Counted from the stretch's first letter, positions 47,201-58,209 are shown. The stretch is 64,000 nt of DNA from Uloborus plumipes (GCA_038373865.1 JAXGGA010002239.1:62001-126000); one strand, 5' to 3'. Notes: a model not told the origin generated them from the sequence alone. Numbers and translations: made by a program.

Positions 47201-50200
47201 GCTTTCGCACAACAAACAGTAATTCTGTTAGACTTTTGCTATCTCCTTAAAAAATTTTTTTGGGGATAATTGCTCATCACTGGACAGCACTGTTTAAGAA
47301 TTTTGGATATTTTTTACAAATGTTTTAAATGTAAAATGTAATAAAATCTCTTATATAGGAAATTTATGAGTCAGTTTCATCTGACTACCTTTGTGTTTGT
47401 CTCCATCTTTTCTAATTTTTCCCTTGATGTTATGACATTTTTAATGCATTTTTCTCCTTTTTCAAGCTTGCTGAAATGAAAATAACTGTTGATGGACTAG
47501 AGCGTGAACGTGATTTTTATTATGGAAAATTACGAGATATAGAAGTTTTGTGTCAAGAACAGGAAGTTAGCGAAGAGAAACAAGCTTTTATTGAGCAAAT
47601 TTTGGAGGTCTTATATGCAACAGAGGTTTGTAATTTAGATGTATAATAGTTTCAGAAGAAATTTTGTGGGAAATAAGAACAACAAACTTTTATTAAAAAT
47701 GTCAATGTTTTCTATACAAAACTAAAAGAACTAAAACGTAAAATACACTGATCGACATTGAAAATGCAACACCAAGAAGGAGTGGTCAGAAATTGATGAA
47801 ATTTGGTAAGAAGACAGAGACAGCATGGAACAATAAATGATATTTATTTCAAAATAAATAAGCAAAATTTAGAGCGAGGACGGCGTCGGCTCAGTAAGAA
47901 GTAGGACCACCGCGGACAGCGATGCACGAAGAAACACGTCTAGGCATGGAGTCAATAACCCTCCGGATGGTGTCCTGAGGGATGGCACTCCATTCCCTTT
48001 CAACCATTTGCCACAGTTCGTCCTCTGAACGAGGCAGTGGCAGGTTCTGCAAACGGCGTCCAATCACGTCCCACACATGTTCGATTGGTGACAAGTCAGG
48101 AGAGTATGGTGGCCAGGAAAGCATCTGTACACCTCGTAGAGCATGTTGGCTGATTCGAGCACTGTGAGGCCGGGTGTTATCCTGTTGAAAAATTGCATTT
48201 GGCAGACCCTGAAGGTAGGGGATTGCCACGGACCGCAGTACATTATCTACATATCGTTGGGCCGTCATAGTGCCCCGAATACGAACTAGAGGTGATACGG
48301 AATTGTATGCAATAGCGCCCCAAACCATTATGCCACGTTGTCGCGCTGTGGGGCGTTCCACAGTTACTGCCGGATTCGATCTTTCTCCACGTCGACGCCA
48401 CACACGTATGCGATGACTATCGTTGGACAAACAGAAGCGGGATTCATCTGAGAACACTACGGTTTGCCATTCTGCCATCCACGTCTCTCTGGTCCGGCAC
48501 CATTCCAAACGTTGGAGTCTGTGCTGTGAGGTCAATGGCAGTCTTCTTAGCGGGCGCCGTGATTGCAGGTCACGTGCAACCAGTCGACGGGAAATGGTTC
48601 TGGTCGACACAGGAACATCCAGGGTACCTTGCACGTACTGCAGAATCGACGTACAAGTGACTTGCGGGTCCGCCACAGCTTGTCGGTGAATCTGTCGATC
48701 CAAGCGGTCTGACGTCACTCTGGCTGCACGTGCACCCCTCAATGTGGCTACATTTCCTCTTTCCAACCATCTCCGACACAGCCGATGCACAGTGCTTGCA
48801 TCCATGTGAATATCAGCTGCAATTTGACGTATGGACCAACCTCCCCTTCTCAGTCCGATCACCATACCCCTTGTAAAGTCGTCTATATGCTGGAAGTGTC
48901 TTCGTTGAGGACGGCGTGGCATTTCCTCCTATCACACGTATCCTTCGAGACAAAAACCAAATTTCTCCGATAATTAGTCTGGCAGAAAAACCAACATGAA
49001 CATAGCCCACTTTTCAACTTCATTCTCGTATATCTTACTTCACGTGCGTCGGAGAGCTGCGCATTTCATATCATTTGCATAACTCAGTGACGTGCGTCTA
49101 CGGTAAAATTTGCATGAATTTCTGACCACTCCTTCTTGGTGTTGCATTTTCAATGTCGAGCAGTGTATGTTAGCCATCATAATCTACTAAACAGTCATGT
49201 ATGCATTATGTTTTTCAAAATTCTTAAAGATTTGCTACATGTTCTAGTAGTAATTTGTAACATGTTGACTTTTTCCTTCCTAATCAGACCTGAATGAATG
49301 CATTATTTATTAAAAGTTTGAATTAGCGAATTTATTTGTTCATCATTCCAAGTTGGATTTTCCATCCTTGATAATCAACTGTATTACTACCTTTTTCAGT
49401 CAGTAAATCTACCAGGATTCTCAATCGGGAGGGAAGAATGAATGAGCAAATTTGGCCACTTGCAAAAATTTAGTTAAAATTGAAAAAAAGAAGCGAGGAA
49501 AATATTTAAAGAAATTTTCAGTCCAACAAAGGTTACAAAGCACATACTGCCTATATTTTGCCACATTTTGGTTGATTTTTGTCATTTTTTTTTTAATTGC
49601 ATTCAGCATATTCAGTTTATCATTTTCTTTCTCAGGATTCTTCATTTTCCTTTTATTTTAAACATTAAAACTCCGAAGTAAATACTTTTCCATTGCTAGC
49701 GATGTGAGTTTTTCCTGATAAAATATGCACAAAGCCTTTTTTCTTAATTTAAATAAGTATCTTTTTATTTAAGCAGTTAAATCAAGAAATTAATTTAGCC
49801 TGATTAATTTAGCCACTAATGGTTGAAAATTGAAGTATTGGACAATTGCTAAGTAATCAATATGTAAATTGGAAATACGGGTTAGAAGTCAGTCAAAAAC
49901 GTCTCCTCATCCTTTTCAAGTTATCTGATCTCAAAACTTGCTGTGTAGAAAAGATTTACCGTGTGTAGTGGGAGGGAGAAAAATTTGTCAGAATCGTAGG
50001 TTTGAAAATCGGTTTTAAAGGTTTTTGTTTTTTCCCGGTTTTGTCATTTTGTTGCATAATGTCGTGAAAATCTCGCACTTTGATCAAATATTTCTGAGTG
50101 TAGAAATGTCTTGTATAAAAATATTTTTTGGGCGAGATTTCATTTGAAAGTGCAAGTATCGGGAACCCTTGTACCTAAGTTTTTTCCATAAGTGGTATAT

Positions 50201-51214
50201 TGTTTTAATATTTCTTAATAAAGTACTTATTTAAGTATTAAATAAACAGTACAAACAGAGTTTAAGTAGACAACATTTTGTTTTGATTACATTATCTTAA
50301 ATAGTTATGCAATTAACTTTTGATTGCGTTTATATATATATACTAGCTTAATACCCGGCGTTGCCCGGGTGCTTATTAATACAACATAGCATTCAGGGAA
50401 AATAAGTTTGAAAGAGTTCTATTCATATGGGTATAAAGTAATTAGCATCAATCAGTCTCTTAGGTACAAACTTTGAAAAAAACTAAAATATTACAGAAAG
50501 TTAAACGTTTACAGAAAAATAGTCTTATCAAAAGGTGAAAATGAAAGATAAATGTTGTCTGTGCTTTGCCGCGTCCACTGGCATGAAATATATGCACATG
50601 GAAGTGAAAAAATTGCATCAATTTCACCCGCCAAATTTAAAATATTAACTTTTCTCTATTAACTGTTCCCACCTACAAAGTAAAAATTATTATAACTCAG
50701 AAATAAATCTGTTTCTCGTTCTGAAGGCTTATCTCCATTACAGACGCAACTGTAGTCGCATTGCAAATTTGAAATTCAAATCCGTGGCTCTTTTTATAAA
50801 GTCCACATGAATTATGATTGTTTTTTACTTATTTCAATGCTAAAAGGAAATAGGTGAGCCTTAAATTGAAAATTCATTACTTTAATCGTAATCATTGTTG
50901 GAAAATACTAATATTTAAAAATCTTAAATTTCATCAATTTGAATGCTAAAAGGCCTATCTCGATTACAATATAAATAGGCTAGATTCCTATAAAAGGGTC
51001 ATTTTTTGACAAAAAATTTAAATTTGAGCTTTTTAGATTTTTTAAAATTTCAAGACCCCGCCTATGAGAATTCTAGGGCATCAAGGAACCTCTGTGTCAA
51101 GTTTGATGAAAATCTGACGCAAACTGTGGATATTGTATAGAGAACAAGTATATATATATACATACACTCATTTTTATAGATATAGAATTATATATATATA
51201 TATTATATATATAT

Positions 51215-51264
<50 letters not shown>

Positions 51265-51700
51265 GAAAGTCAAGAGTTTATATTAACCATCCTTATTTTG
51301 TCGCCACATTTCATGTTGGTGGTTATTGCAGCTGGAATACCCAATTTTTGCCTGCAATATGTTTGGTACGAACACTTCTAAAAAAAAAAAAAAAAAAACT
51401 TTCAAATTATTTGGAAAAGAAACTAAAAGTTTTCATTAATCAACTCTTGATTTACTAAAAATCATTTCATAATCTGCTTGCTTATCTACCCTGTTCTAAA
51501 ACGATAAGGTTTGTTATCGGGTTGAAATACTTTGAAATTATGTTGGAGGGTATAAATATAAAGTTATAATTTAAGTTCGGGCTTAGAAATTTGCTCACAT
51601 GTATTTTTTTACTTTCGACATGCTTTAGGAAGGCTTTGCTGTTCCTGATGATATTCCCGAGGATGGAGTACCTTCTCAAAATGACGAGGATGAATATTGA
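32218..51700 (+). CDS. MAPRE: Microtubule plus-end-binding protein EB1 family, seven coding exons, 282 aa
   Basis: EB proteins track growing microtubule ends and recruit partners. Coding exons: 32218-32353, 33706-33744, 33836-33942, 44116-44350, 45249-45349, 47467-47625 and 51629-51700 (136, 39, 107, 235, 101, 159, 72 nt; 849 total); every junction is GT/AG and in phase. The calponin-homology domain (about 15-125) reads [61 protein letters not shown], and [20 protein letters not shown] Ser/Thr/Asn-rich linker (about 125-205) follows. The EBH coiled coil and four-helix part (207-268) has [20 protein letters not shown] and [17 protein letters not shown]. It ends DEDEY, the acidic-aromatic tail recognised by CAP-Gly domains. 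The ATG exon has a splice acceptor at 32200-32201, so a 5' non-coding exon lies upstream. Intron 3 is 10.2 kb and full of transposons. Which vertebrate paralogue it equals is not decidable. Confidence 0.95.
33229..33413. mobile_element. 185-bp MITE with TA target site
   Basis: Ends CTGTAAAATCCTGAAAAT and, reversed, CCGTAAAATCTTGAAAGT, with TA on each side. Poly-G runs occur inside. Mariner/pogo-type target; EB1 intron 1. Confidence 0.65.
33985..34389. mobile_element. 405-bp pogo-like MITE
   Basis: Ends CAGTAGAGAACCAATTATCC and, reversed, CAGTACAGAACCTTTTATCC, each continuing GGGA, with TA duplications at 33983-33984 and 34390-34391. Begins 42 bp after EB1 exon 3. No coding part. Confidence 0.85.
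35834..36766. mobile_element. 933-bp non-autonomous hAT element
   Basis: Ends CATGGGTGCAAGACCTTCCG and, reversed, CATGGGTACTGGCCATGCTT. Exact 8-bp duplication GTTTCATC at 35826-35833 and 36767-36774. EB1 intron 3. Confidence 0.85.
38297..38597. mobile_element. 301-bp MITE, TTA target (PIF/Harbinger-like)
   Basis: Inverted repeats of about 70 bp start GGCAGGGATTCAAGTGAAAC on both strands, flanked by TTA at 38294-38296 and 38598-38600. The right half includes GACGTCACG and GTGACGTTTTATC words. A 3-bp TTA duplication suggests PIF/Harbinger, though the ends do not decide it. A partial relative lies at 58855. Confidence 0.8.
39866..40061. mobile_element. 196-bp hAT-like MITE
   Basis: Ends CAGGGCCTGATTA and, reversed, CAGGGCCCAATTA, with exact 8-bp duplication TCATTCAT at 39858-39865 and 40062-40069. 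Internal copies of GGCCTAGGGCCCC face each other. Confidence 0.9.
41257..41426. mobile_element. 170-bp hAT-like MITE
   Basis: The right end reversed is CAGTGGCGTACATAGCACCC; the left end GTATAGCGTACTTAGGTGCG is a decayed form. Flanks CTAGAAAT (41249-41256) and CTTGAAAT (41427-41434) agree at 7 of 8 bases. Confidence 0.7.
41519..42260. mobile_element. 742-bp non-autonomous hAT element
   Basis: Ends CAGGGCTGCGGATTCGGAG and, reversed, CAGGGCTGTGGAGTCGGAGT. Exact 8-bp duplication GTAAAATA at 41511-41518 and 42261-42268. CCGACTCC repeats occur next to both ends. Confidence 0.92.
42515..43095. repeat. GC-rich diverged tandem repeat
   Basis: Five or so units of about 90-130 bp, each with TTGAAGC-TTGG-GTTTTAAGTACGGAGAGCGC, then TAGG-GCCTTCGG, then GGCGCCGAAGCTT. 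GC content is far above the surroundings, and GCGCCGAAGC faces GCTTCGGCGC at the unit scale. Open frames across it (42641-42889, 42831-43133, 42943-43287) are repeats of the same DNA, not evidence of a gene. Confidence 0.8.
45775..46191 (+). mobile_element. CCGGTATTTT-family element, copy 2
   Basis: Ends CAGGGGTGATTGT and, reversed, CAGGGGTAATTGT. After the left end come the paired CCGGTATTTT blocks shared with 46849 and 10069 (reverse). The later part differs from those copies. Flanks are A-rich, so a duplication cannot be judged. Confidence 0.75.
46849..47281 (+). mobile_element. CCGGTATTTT-family element, copy 3
   Basis: Starts CAGGTGTGATTGTGTTCCGG and ends near TGCTCATCACTG. It is a close relative of 10069-10522 in opposite orientation, sharing the TTCGCACAACAAACAGTAAT block. 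Its two ends match only weakly. Confidence 0.75.
47746..49165 (-). mobile_element. Complete Tc1-like DNA transposon
   Basis: Inverted repeats of 49 bp start CACTG-TCGACATTGAAAAT and differ at one base between the ends (A on the left, C on the right). TA lies on each side (47744-47745, 49166-49167). One intact transposase gene is inside. Near-perfect ends with an open gene mark a recent insertion into EB1 intron 6, antisense to EB1. Confidence 0.95.
47891..48922 (-). CDS. Tc1-like transposase (343 aa, intact)
   Basis: Cut-and-paste transposase. N-terminal helix-turn-helix pair: [20 protein letters not shown] (about 17-37) with [12 protein letters not shown], then a second DNA-binding region from about 70. 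The DDE catalytic part has [23 protein letters not shown] and [13 protein letters not shown]. Counting residues, 32 lie between the second Asp (QQD) and the Glu (PIE), against 34 in canonical Tc1. The length of 343 aa is normal and no stop interrupts the frame. Its GC content is clearly higher than the flanking intron, as expected for a recently moved element. The first Met ([10 protein letters not shown]) fits family starts. Confidence 0.95.
   Translation of the reverse strand: MPRRPQRRHFQHIDDFTRGMVIGLRRGGWSIRQIAADIHMDASTVHRLCRRWLERGNVATLRGARAARVTSDRLDRQIHRQAVADPQVTCTSILQYVQGTLDVPVSTRTISRRLVARDLQSRRPLRRLPLTSQHRLQRLEWCRTRETWMAEWQTVVFSDESRFCLSNDSHRIRVWRRRGERSNPAVTVERPTARQRGIMVWGAIAYNSVSPLVRIRGTMTAQRYVDNVLRSVAIPYLQGLPNAIFQQDNTRPHSARISQHALRGVQMLSWPPYSPDLSPIEHVWDVIGRRLQNLPLPRSEDELWQMVEREWSAIPQDTIRRVIDSMPRRVSSCIAVRGGPTSY
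50343..51165 (+). repeat. ACCCGGCGTTGCCCGGG-type dispersed repeat
   Basis: Starts ACTAGCTTAATACCCGGCGT and carries the palindrome CCCGGCGTTGCCCGGG. It aligns with 16985-17782 on the other strand, e.g. CAAGTTTGATGAAAATCTGA near 51096. No coding sequence. EB1 intron 6. Confidence 0.75.
51190..51257. repeat. (TA)n microsatellite
   Basis: About 68 bp of nearly pure TA with a few interruptions, directly after the preceding repeat. Confidence 0.95.
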
Positions 51701-54700
51701 TAATTTAGGGGCCAATGCTTCATTGTACGGTTATCTCTCATGACTTTTCCTTTGTTTAACATGCTATTTTAAATTTTATGAAGATTGTTGTAGAGTTATT
51801 TGCACGACATGATCCTTATGGACGCATGAAATTCATCATTATGCCCCCCTTCTATTACAAGCTTTGACACACATATAAGGTTTTAAACATTGCTTGTTCC
51901 TGGAAAGACTGGAAATTAGAATATTATTCCTGTTGATTTCAGCTCTTAACAATATGTATTGAATTTTATTAACCTCAGTGAAAGACTCTGCTTATAAATT
52001 ATTTTATGTGGAGTAGTAATTTAAATGTCATACAGACAAGGTTGTTGCTGCTATTTTTATTATTCGGTGTCTGTGATTGTGCAAATTGCCAGCATTACCA
52101 TACATTATGCTACATAAAGTAATTTAACAGTATTATTTACATTGATTATAGCTAAAATTGCAAGGTAAAGTAATCCTAATTTTGTCGGTTTTTATAAGTC
52201 TTTCAACCTAGTTAAGTTTAAACAATTGTATGTACATAATTGCTGTTTCTCAATTGAGTAAAAAAAAGCTGATTGATAATATTATAGATCTTCTAATTAA
52301 ATTTAATATTTTTACATTAATATTATATTTGATAAGTTTGGTGCTAAACTTTGCAGTTAAATTGGTTTGAACTGTAATATGAAAATTAAATTAGTGTAAA
52401 TAATATGTATGATAATTTTATCTCTCACTACAGACTGCAGAAAAATTTGCCTTATTCACTGCTCTACAAGCTCAAAAATTTCTAAATATATCAGCGTTAT
52501 TCATATGCTAACAAATTTTGTAGTTCATAAAGATAAATATTGAAATTTTCTAAATGTGCATCTTTTGTCTCCCAAAAGCAGAAAAGCAAGCTCTATAATG
52601 GACATGGTTCATGAGTTTGACATGATTTTTGTTTCACGTGATGCATTTATTTATTATTATAAGTACAGTACAGGCAGCTTGATAAAATCATGCTTATTCT
52701 GAGTCAAATTAATATTATAAAAGAGTGGATTTTTAATTCTCCCGATTGTTCCCAACCCCAACTTGGTTCATAGCTCATTAATTATTCACTCAAAATACTG
52801 TTGAGTGAATAAATAATTAAATTTTGCATAAATAAATTTAAAATAATGAAAAGTGGTAAAGTGTGCGCATTGCAGCCAAGAGACTTGAATCCTACTGCGG
52901 TACTTTATAACAGAGCTACTTTATAAAAGAATCTGACAGCTCATGCTATCTGTATCTTTCATAACATTTTAAAGCAATTCCTGTATATTACAACATTTTA
53001 AAACTTTAATATGTATGATTAAATGGTTGAATAACCCTGAAATGTTCACACTTAAGAACACAAGCCTTAACCCTACACTGCATGATTTTTCGTTCTTGTA
53101 AAGAACTATATATATATTTTTAATGTAATAAAAAAAAAATTGGAAAACATTTTTAAAAATTTAATTTTGACGATAGATGGTTACATTTGCTTTAAAAATA
53201 CCTAATACTTGCTTTTTATGCTTGAGTTGCCTTGTGCTTGGTCATAAGGAAAAATAGTCTATGTATCCAATTGGCAACGCTATGCAGTGTAAGGTTAAGT
53301 TTTACTATGTTAAACTTGTGGTTTTTGCCAAGCTGTTAGCTGCAAATTCCGTTACGATTTCCACTTAACAGCCCATAGAGACCCTCTCAAATGTTTTGAA
53401 AAATAGAAGACTTATTGTCAAGAACTAAGGTTATTTTCCCTTACAGTCCCTACTATTTCGTACCTCAGAAGGTTTAATATCAGCAACTCTGTTGGATTTT
53501 CTTGCATTCATGATTAGACTTTATTTTGAACCAATGAGTGAATTTGTCCAACTAAAGTACTTTTTTGATGATGTTGGAAGATTGTCATTGTCTTTCTTTG
53601 GATCAGACTAGTTGTCTGTTTTCTAATGACCTGCTTCCGTCGAATATGCCTCCTCAGAGCAGTTCTTTCAGCTGTTTTTGTTTTATTGATAAGCTATTTA
53701 TTGGGATGAGTATTGGAATTCAGTTTGTCTCATTAATGCAAAGTGTTGGACTTGCTTGCCAATAATACCCTTAAGAGATGTAAATTTTGCTGCAAACTGA
53801 CATCATAGGACTAATCAAGTACTGCCTGGATGCCTTCTGCTTCCTAATAACTTCAAAAAATGACTTAAGATTCTCTTTGGACAGCTAACAGTTTAGGGAC
53901 TAAGTTGGTCTTTACGAAAACAAACCAAAGTCGGGTAATTTGGAAGTCTTTAAGTCCCTTGTCTGCATTGAGGTACATAAATGTAACACTTTCCAATTTC
54001 TTTTTTAAGCTAAGATTCGTCTGCTTTGACGTCTTACACATATGGTGATTTTAAATTTAACTAAAAAGTTCACTTTTAAGAACTCCAAAGAAAAAAGCTA
54101 TTTATCTCCTGTTTTGTCAGTTGCAGAAATTTTGCGCAAACACTATGAAATTGAAAGAACCTTGTATCTCTCATACATCAACCATTCATATGGTCTAACA
54201 ATGCTTTCTTTCTACCTTTCCTTATTTAATATCAAAATTGTGCTTAGTGGAAGAAATGAAAAATGTAGACAAATGTTTCAAAACCCAGGAATGATTTTTT
54301 TTTTTTATTGTGAACTTAATTGCATGTTGGAATATTTTGAACATTTTGCATCCAATGTTTTTTTTTTTTTTTTTTACTTACCGGTGCCACTAATTTTATG
54401 AGACTGCAGATTTTCATTGTATTGATTTACTTCTCCTCCTGATGATTTGATCATAACATAATAAGTGGCTGATAGGGATTTTATTTAGAAGCGAGTACTG
54501 TATTTTGTACTTTCTACAGTCTCAATTTGCTGAAAAATATTTCAAATTATATTGGTTCATGCCCCCCCCCCTTTTTTTTTTTTTTTTTGGAAAAAGTCCT
54601 CTAATTCATTTTTTGCTAATCCATTGAGACGTAAGCTTGAATTAATTGTGAGCAACATGGATGTTAGTTAAAGACAGAATTATCGAAGTTTATTCTATGG

Positions 54701-55250
54701 ACATTCTCTAGACATGGCCTGCTTTGTAAAGTAGTATTTATTACAATATATACACAGATCTCTAATATTTTAACACTTTTCCCTTTTTAAGTATAACAAT
54801 GGCTTATTTCAAGTCATACCGATAGTATACGTAGATGGATAAATGTGAACATTCCACAGTGTTTACACCTTTTATGCAAAAGCTTTTATTAGATCATCCA
54901 GAACTTAAGCTTGATTTATCCAGTGGGCCTACTCTTATGAAAATCTTAACTTCTAGAAATAGAATTGATTTCTTAGTTCAATTGCAATCTCATATTTCTG
55001 TTTTATTTAAAATCTTTTATTTACTTGGTGTTTACTTTCTTTTGGGAAACTTTAGATCATGTGAATTTACTTCCTCGTAGTGTTGTTGGAAAATAAGTAT
55101 ACTTAATGCACACTGATTTGTAATTAATTTTTCTGTCAACTTGTATAGTTGAAAGTTATTTTTTAAATAAAAACAGCTGTGCAATGCTTTTTGGTTGTGT
55201 GCTTCTTATTCTTATTTGTATTCAATGTTATAAATTACACCAAATTGTAT
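51701..55250 (+). other. EB1 3' flank and probable long 3' UTR
   Basis: No other gene is seen for 3.5 kb after the EB1 stop. AATAAA occurs near 52806, 52827 and, followed by GT-rich sequence, near 55164. EB1 messages could use any of these. The open frames at 54042-54401 and 54835-55080 have no family resemblance and run through T-rich DNA. Confidence 0.4.
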
Positions 55251-55845
55251 TCATTTTTATGGTGTTGATGAAGAATAATTTGTCATTTTGGGGCTCTAAA
55301 AAATCGGAAGACCAAGGTCGTGGTTAGCCTTTTCGGTATTCAGGCTCTGAATATTCGTATAATATAATAATAATAATGAAAAAACAGTGTTTTGTCTGAT
55401 CAATGGATTTAACTTAGCCTAAACCAATGTCAAATATATTCCACTAAATGTTCTGTCTCAAAACTTTGAAGGAAAAAACTCATATTTGAATTCAGGGCAA
55501 CAAGTTCATTCGAAATCAGTTTCAAATTCCCCGGCACCACGGTGAGTTACTGTAAGTAATTTAAATTGCAGACAGTGTGTAAATGAAATCAAAGTGCATA
55601 GAAAATTTAACCTGCCTATGACTACTGGGATTATTTACCAAAATACAACATTTGCCCTTAGCTGGGCTGCATTGATATATTTATTTATTAAAAAACATGT
55701 CTCGCCAATTTTTCTTCATGCTTTGAAATTTTCTGACAACGCAACACCAAATCCGAGCTCGGCACACGCTGACACCTGATTGGCCTAGCTTTTGCGCCTT
55801 TTCTATTTAAACTCTCCCGGTACTTTGGTTCTTTCCATTTCTTGC

Positions 55846-55890
55846 TTGGCACTGAAGAAGGAGGCTTTATGCCTTTGAAACATGTTTGCC
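55846..55890 (+). ncRNA. Hammerhead-like stem-loop motif, copy A
   Basis: Outer stem TTGGCA (55846-55851) pairs with TGCCGA (55887-55892; one G-T). Between them: CTGAAGA(A), an inner stem AGGC/GCCT extended by A-T and two G-T pairs with loop TTTAT, then GAAA (55877-55880), then CAT and GTT. This order (stem I, CUGANGA, stem II, GAAA, short stem III, GUH) is that of a type I hammerhead ribozyme. One extra A between CUGANGA and stem II, and a very short stem III, are against activity. It is followed by TTATTTGTGCTTTTA, also found after the other copies. Confidence 0.4.
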
Positions 55891-56451
55891 GATTTTTAAC
55901 TTGACTTATTTGTGCTTTTAGACGTTGCTTTTTGGTTTTTACTCAGATATATTTGTCAATTGAAGTGCTTAGAAGCGAAGGGTGTCGAGGGGAGTTGTAG
56001 ACAAATGGTGAAAGAAACTCTCTTCCCTTCTGAATCAAAGATTGGTACTAGTAACCCTGGTAGTTTTGTGCCATTATTTTCATGAAAGTATGCATAAAAA
56101 TGTTAAGTTTTTCTCATCGTTCTGTTTTCTTTTCACTTAAATTTTAATTTTTTACTCTGCAGCAAAACTGTCAAACTGAATCTTTTAGAAAGTTGTCATT
56201 TGGTAGTTTTAGAACATGAATTAATGAGACTTAACCATTTAAGTCCTGGTTTCAGAATGCCTGGGTTGTATTATTACAATTCCTGATTAGTTTTGGAGCG
56301 ACTCCCAAAGAAGGGAGTCCACTGGAAATTCGAAAACTTGGAAAGGGGTCCACGGAACAAAAAAGTTTGGGAACCCCTCATCTACCTTGACAGCAAAATG
56401 TCTTTTAAAAGTATTTGCATCGTTAGAAAGCACAAATGAATCAGTTCAAAA

Positions 56452-56493
56452 GGCATACTCGTTTTGAAGGCTATAGCCCCCTTCAGCAGTGCC
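56452..56493 (-). ncRNA. Hammerhead-like stem-loop motif, copy B (reverse)
   Basis: On the minus strand: GGCA, CTGCTGAA, inner stem GGGGGC/GCCTTC with loop TATA, AAAA in place of GAAA, CGA, GTA, TGCC. The GGCA/TGCC outer stem is intact but two core positions are changed, so it is probably dead. Followed by GATTCATTTGTGCTTTCTAA. Confidence 0.35.
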
Positions 56494-56573
56494 TAGCACA
56501 TAAATGTAATGAATCATGCATTGGGTGAGTTTGAATTTTTTCGTATTTTGCTCTCCTAATCCATGGTATGCTT

Positions 56574-56613
56574 GACACTGGCGAAGGGGACTATTGCATT
56601 CGAAACTAGTGGG
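56574..56613 (+). ncRNA. Hammerhead-like stem-loop motif, copy B2
   Basis: GACA, CTGGCGAA, a weak stem GGGGAC/GCATTC, GAAA, CTA, GTG, GGC. The outer stem does not pair and the triplet is GTG, so this copy is decayed. It faces copy B head to head, and both share GATTCATTTGT-CTTT downstream. Confidence 0.3.
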
Positions 56614-56704
56614 CTTTTTTAACAGATTCATTTGTACTTTTAACCTTTTGGGCCCGGGCTATTCGTATAGAAGTTTTCCTTTCGAGATGGGCGGTACAAC
56701 TATT

Positions 56705-56953
56705 CTGCCGTGCTAAGCGCAGAAGTCGTATCTGCAGACGACTTCAAAAGGAGAAATTGCCGTTTAAAGTTTTTGCTTCTCCATGTATTTGATTCAGATG
56801 AAACTTTTTCAAATATTTTTTAAAAATATTTCCCATCGACAAATGACCACAACACATTGTATTTAGGTGAAATATGTGACCAAGAATCACGTGGAGACCG
56901 TAATTCATTTTTGACAAAAAGTGCAGATACGACTTTTGCACTTAGCACGGCAG
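56705..56953. mobile_element. 249-bp MITE (CTGCCGTGCTAAG ends)
   Basis: Ends CTGCCGTGCTAAGCGCAGAA and, reversed, CTGCCGTGCTAAGTGCAAAA, each followed by GTCGTATCTGCA, flanked by TATT (56701-56704, 56954-56957). A fragment of the same family is at 11249. Confidence 0.8.
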
Positions 56954-57497
56954 TATTGGACCGCAGATCTCTTTTCCTATAAAGACGGGAAGATAAACGG
57001 CAATCACTTAGGTTTTATGACTTTGTGGTTCGAAGCCGTAATCTCCCAGTAAGGAGGTATGAAATCTTTGAAAAATCCTCTGCTCCAAAGGGTAGAAGCG
57101 AAGATTTCAACCCCGTCCTCAAAGGAAAAAAGACTTACAGTACAGCATGTGTCCGGTTCTTAAAGGTTAAAGGTTGTAAATACTTTTATTCATCTTTTGC
57201 AAAGTTGATGGTTTTAAAAGGTCTTTTACTTTTGGTCCTCCTACCAAAGACCTTATAAACTTTACCCATACTTCAAAAAAATGGAAGTGTAAATGATGAG
57301 AAAATAAAAATATCTTAGAGCTTAAAAATAAAAGCAAATAATACAACATTTCAAGAAAAAGCACAAATGTACAGGCACATGCATAGGCGTTATGCGGAAC
57401 ACCTGTTTCAATGCACATGATGTGAACTAGTGGATATGAAGACTTCCGAAAAAAGACACTAAGGACATTCTTTTATATCCATAAGCTCACCATCTTG

Positions 57498-57541
57498 TGC
57501 ATGGTAAAAGGCTTTCCTTGTGGCGCCAAAACATGTCCTGC
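57498..57541 (+). ncRNA. Hammerhead-like stem-loop motif, copy C
   Basis: TGCA, TGGTAAAA, GGC...GCC with a longer loop, AAAA, CAT, GTC, CTGC. The triplet GTC is kept but core and stems have drifted. Followed by TTATTTTGTGCTTTTTTAAT as in the other copies. Confidence 0.3.
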
Positions 57542-58209
57542 GTATTTTTCCTTATTTTGTGCTTTTTTAATGTTTTATTTGCTTTTGTTGTAAATGATGG
57601 TAAAAGCAGCTGTTCTTAAGTGCATTACTGCACTACTTTGAATGAGACCATGGCTGCCGCACTTTATTTTGGGGGCGTAATTCCGTCTTTTGTAAAATTT
57701 CGTATCATTTGGGACTTTGTTTTGTGAAAAAAAATTAATTTAGCTTCAAAAATCTCATATTTTTCAAAAAAAAAAAAAAATGCAACTGTTAAATCTTTTT
57801 TTGGTTGCATCTTGAAGACTATATCAATGAAATAAATTATTTTAATCATTTTTATATTAGTCTAGGAAGTTAAGGCTGTTTATTCCAGTGTATCTTGTAG
57901 CCAAGAATCTTTTAGCTAAAATAAGTTTTATTACCTTGGATAATATGAACTTTAAAGTGCAATGTTTTTTCCTTCAATAACAAATAAAGTAACTTTTTTA
58001 GTTTTATTGAAAATATGTTTAATAACATATATGTATATAGTGTTCGTCCTAAAAATATTTTCCCAAGAACTAATCTGAAAGTTTAGATTTACTTAATTTA
58101 TCAATTTGGTTTTTACTATAATTACAACATAAAAAATAGCAATATATTTGTGTGTGACATATTACGTGCTAACCACAGGCTAAAAATGAATAGACCCACA
58201 GAATATGAA

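Larger units (their letters stand above)
45646..47290. mobile_element. hAT-like element with GTAGCG repeats, split by two insertions
   Basis: Starts CAGTGGTCGGAAGTAGCGCG and carries many GTAGC/GCTAC and AGTAGTTTGTAG words on both sides of the insertions at 45775 and 46849. The right end is uncertain; GGACAGCACTG near 47282-47292 may be a decayed terminus. No target duplication found. EB1 intron 5. Confidence 0.55.

Noticed and set aside
54042..55080. Open frames of 119 and 81 codons after EB1
   Set aside because: They run through poly-T tracts, match no family and lie in the probable EB1 3' UTR.
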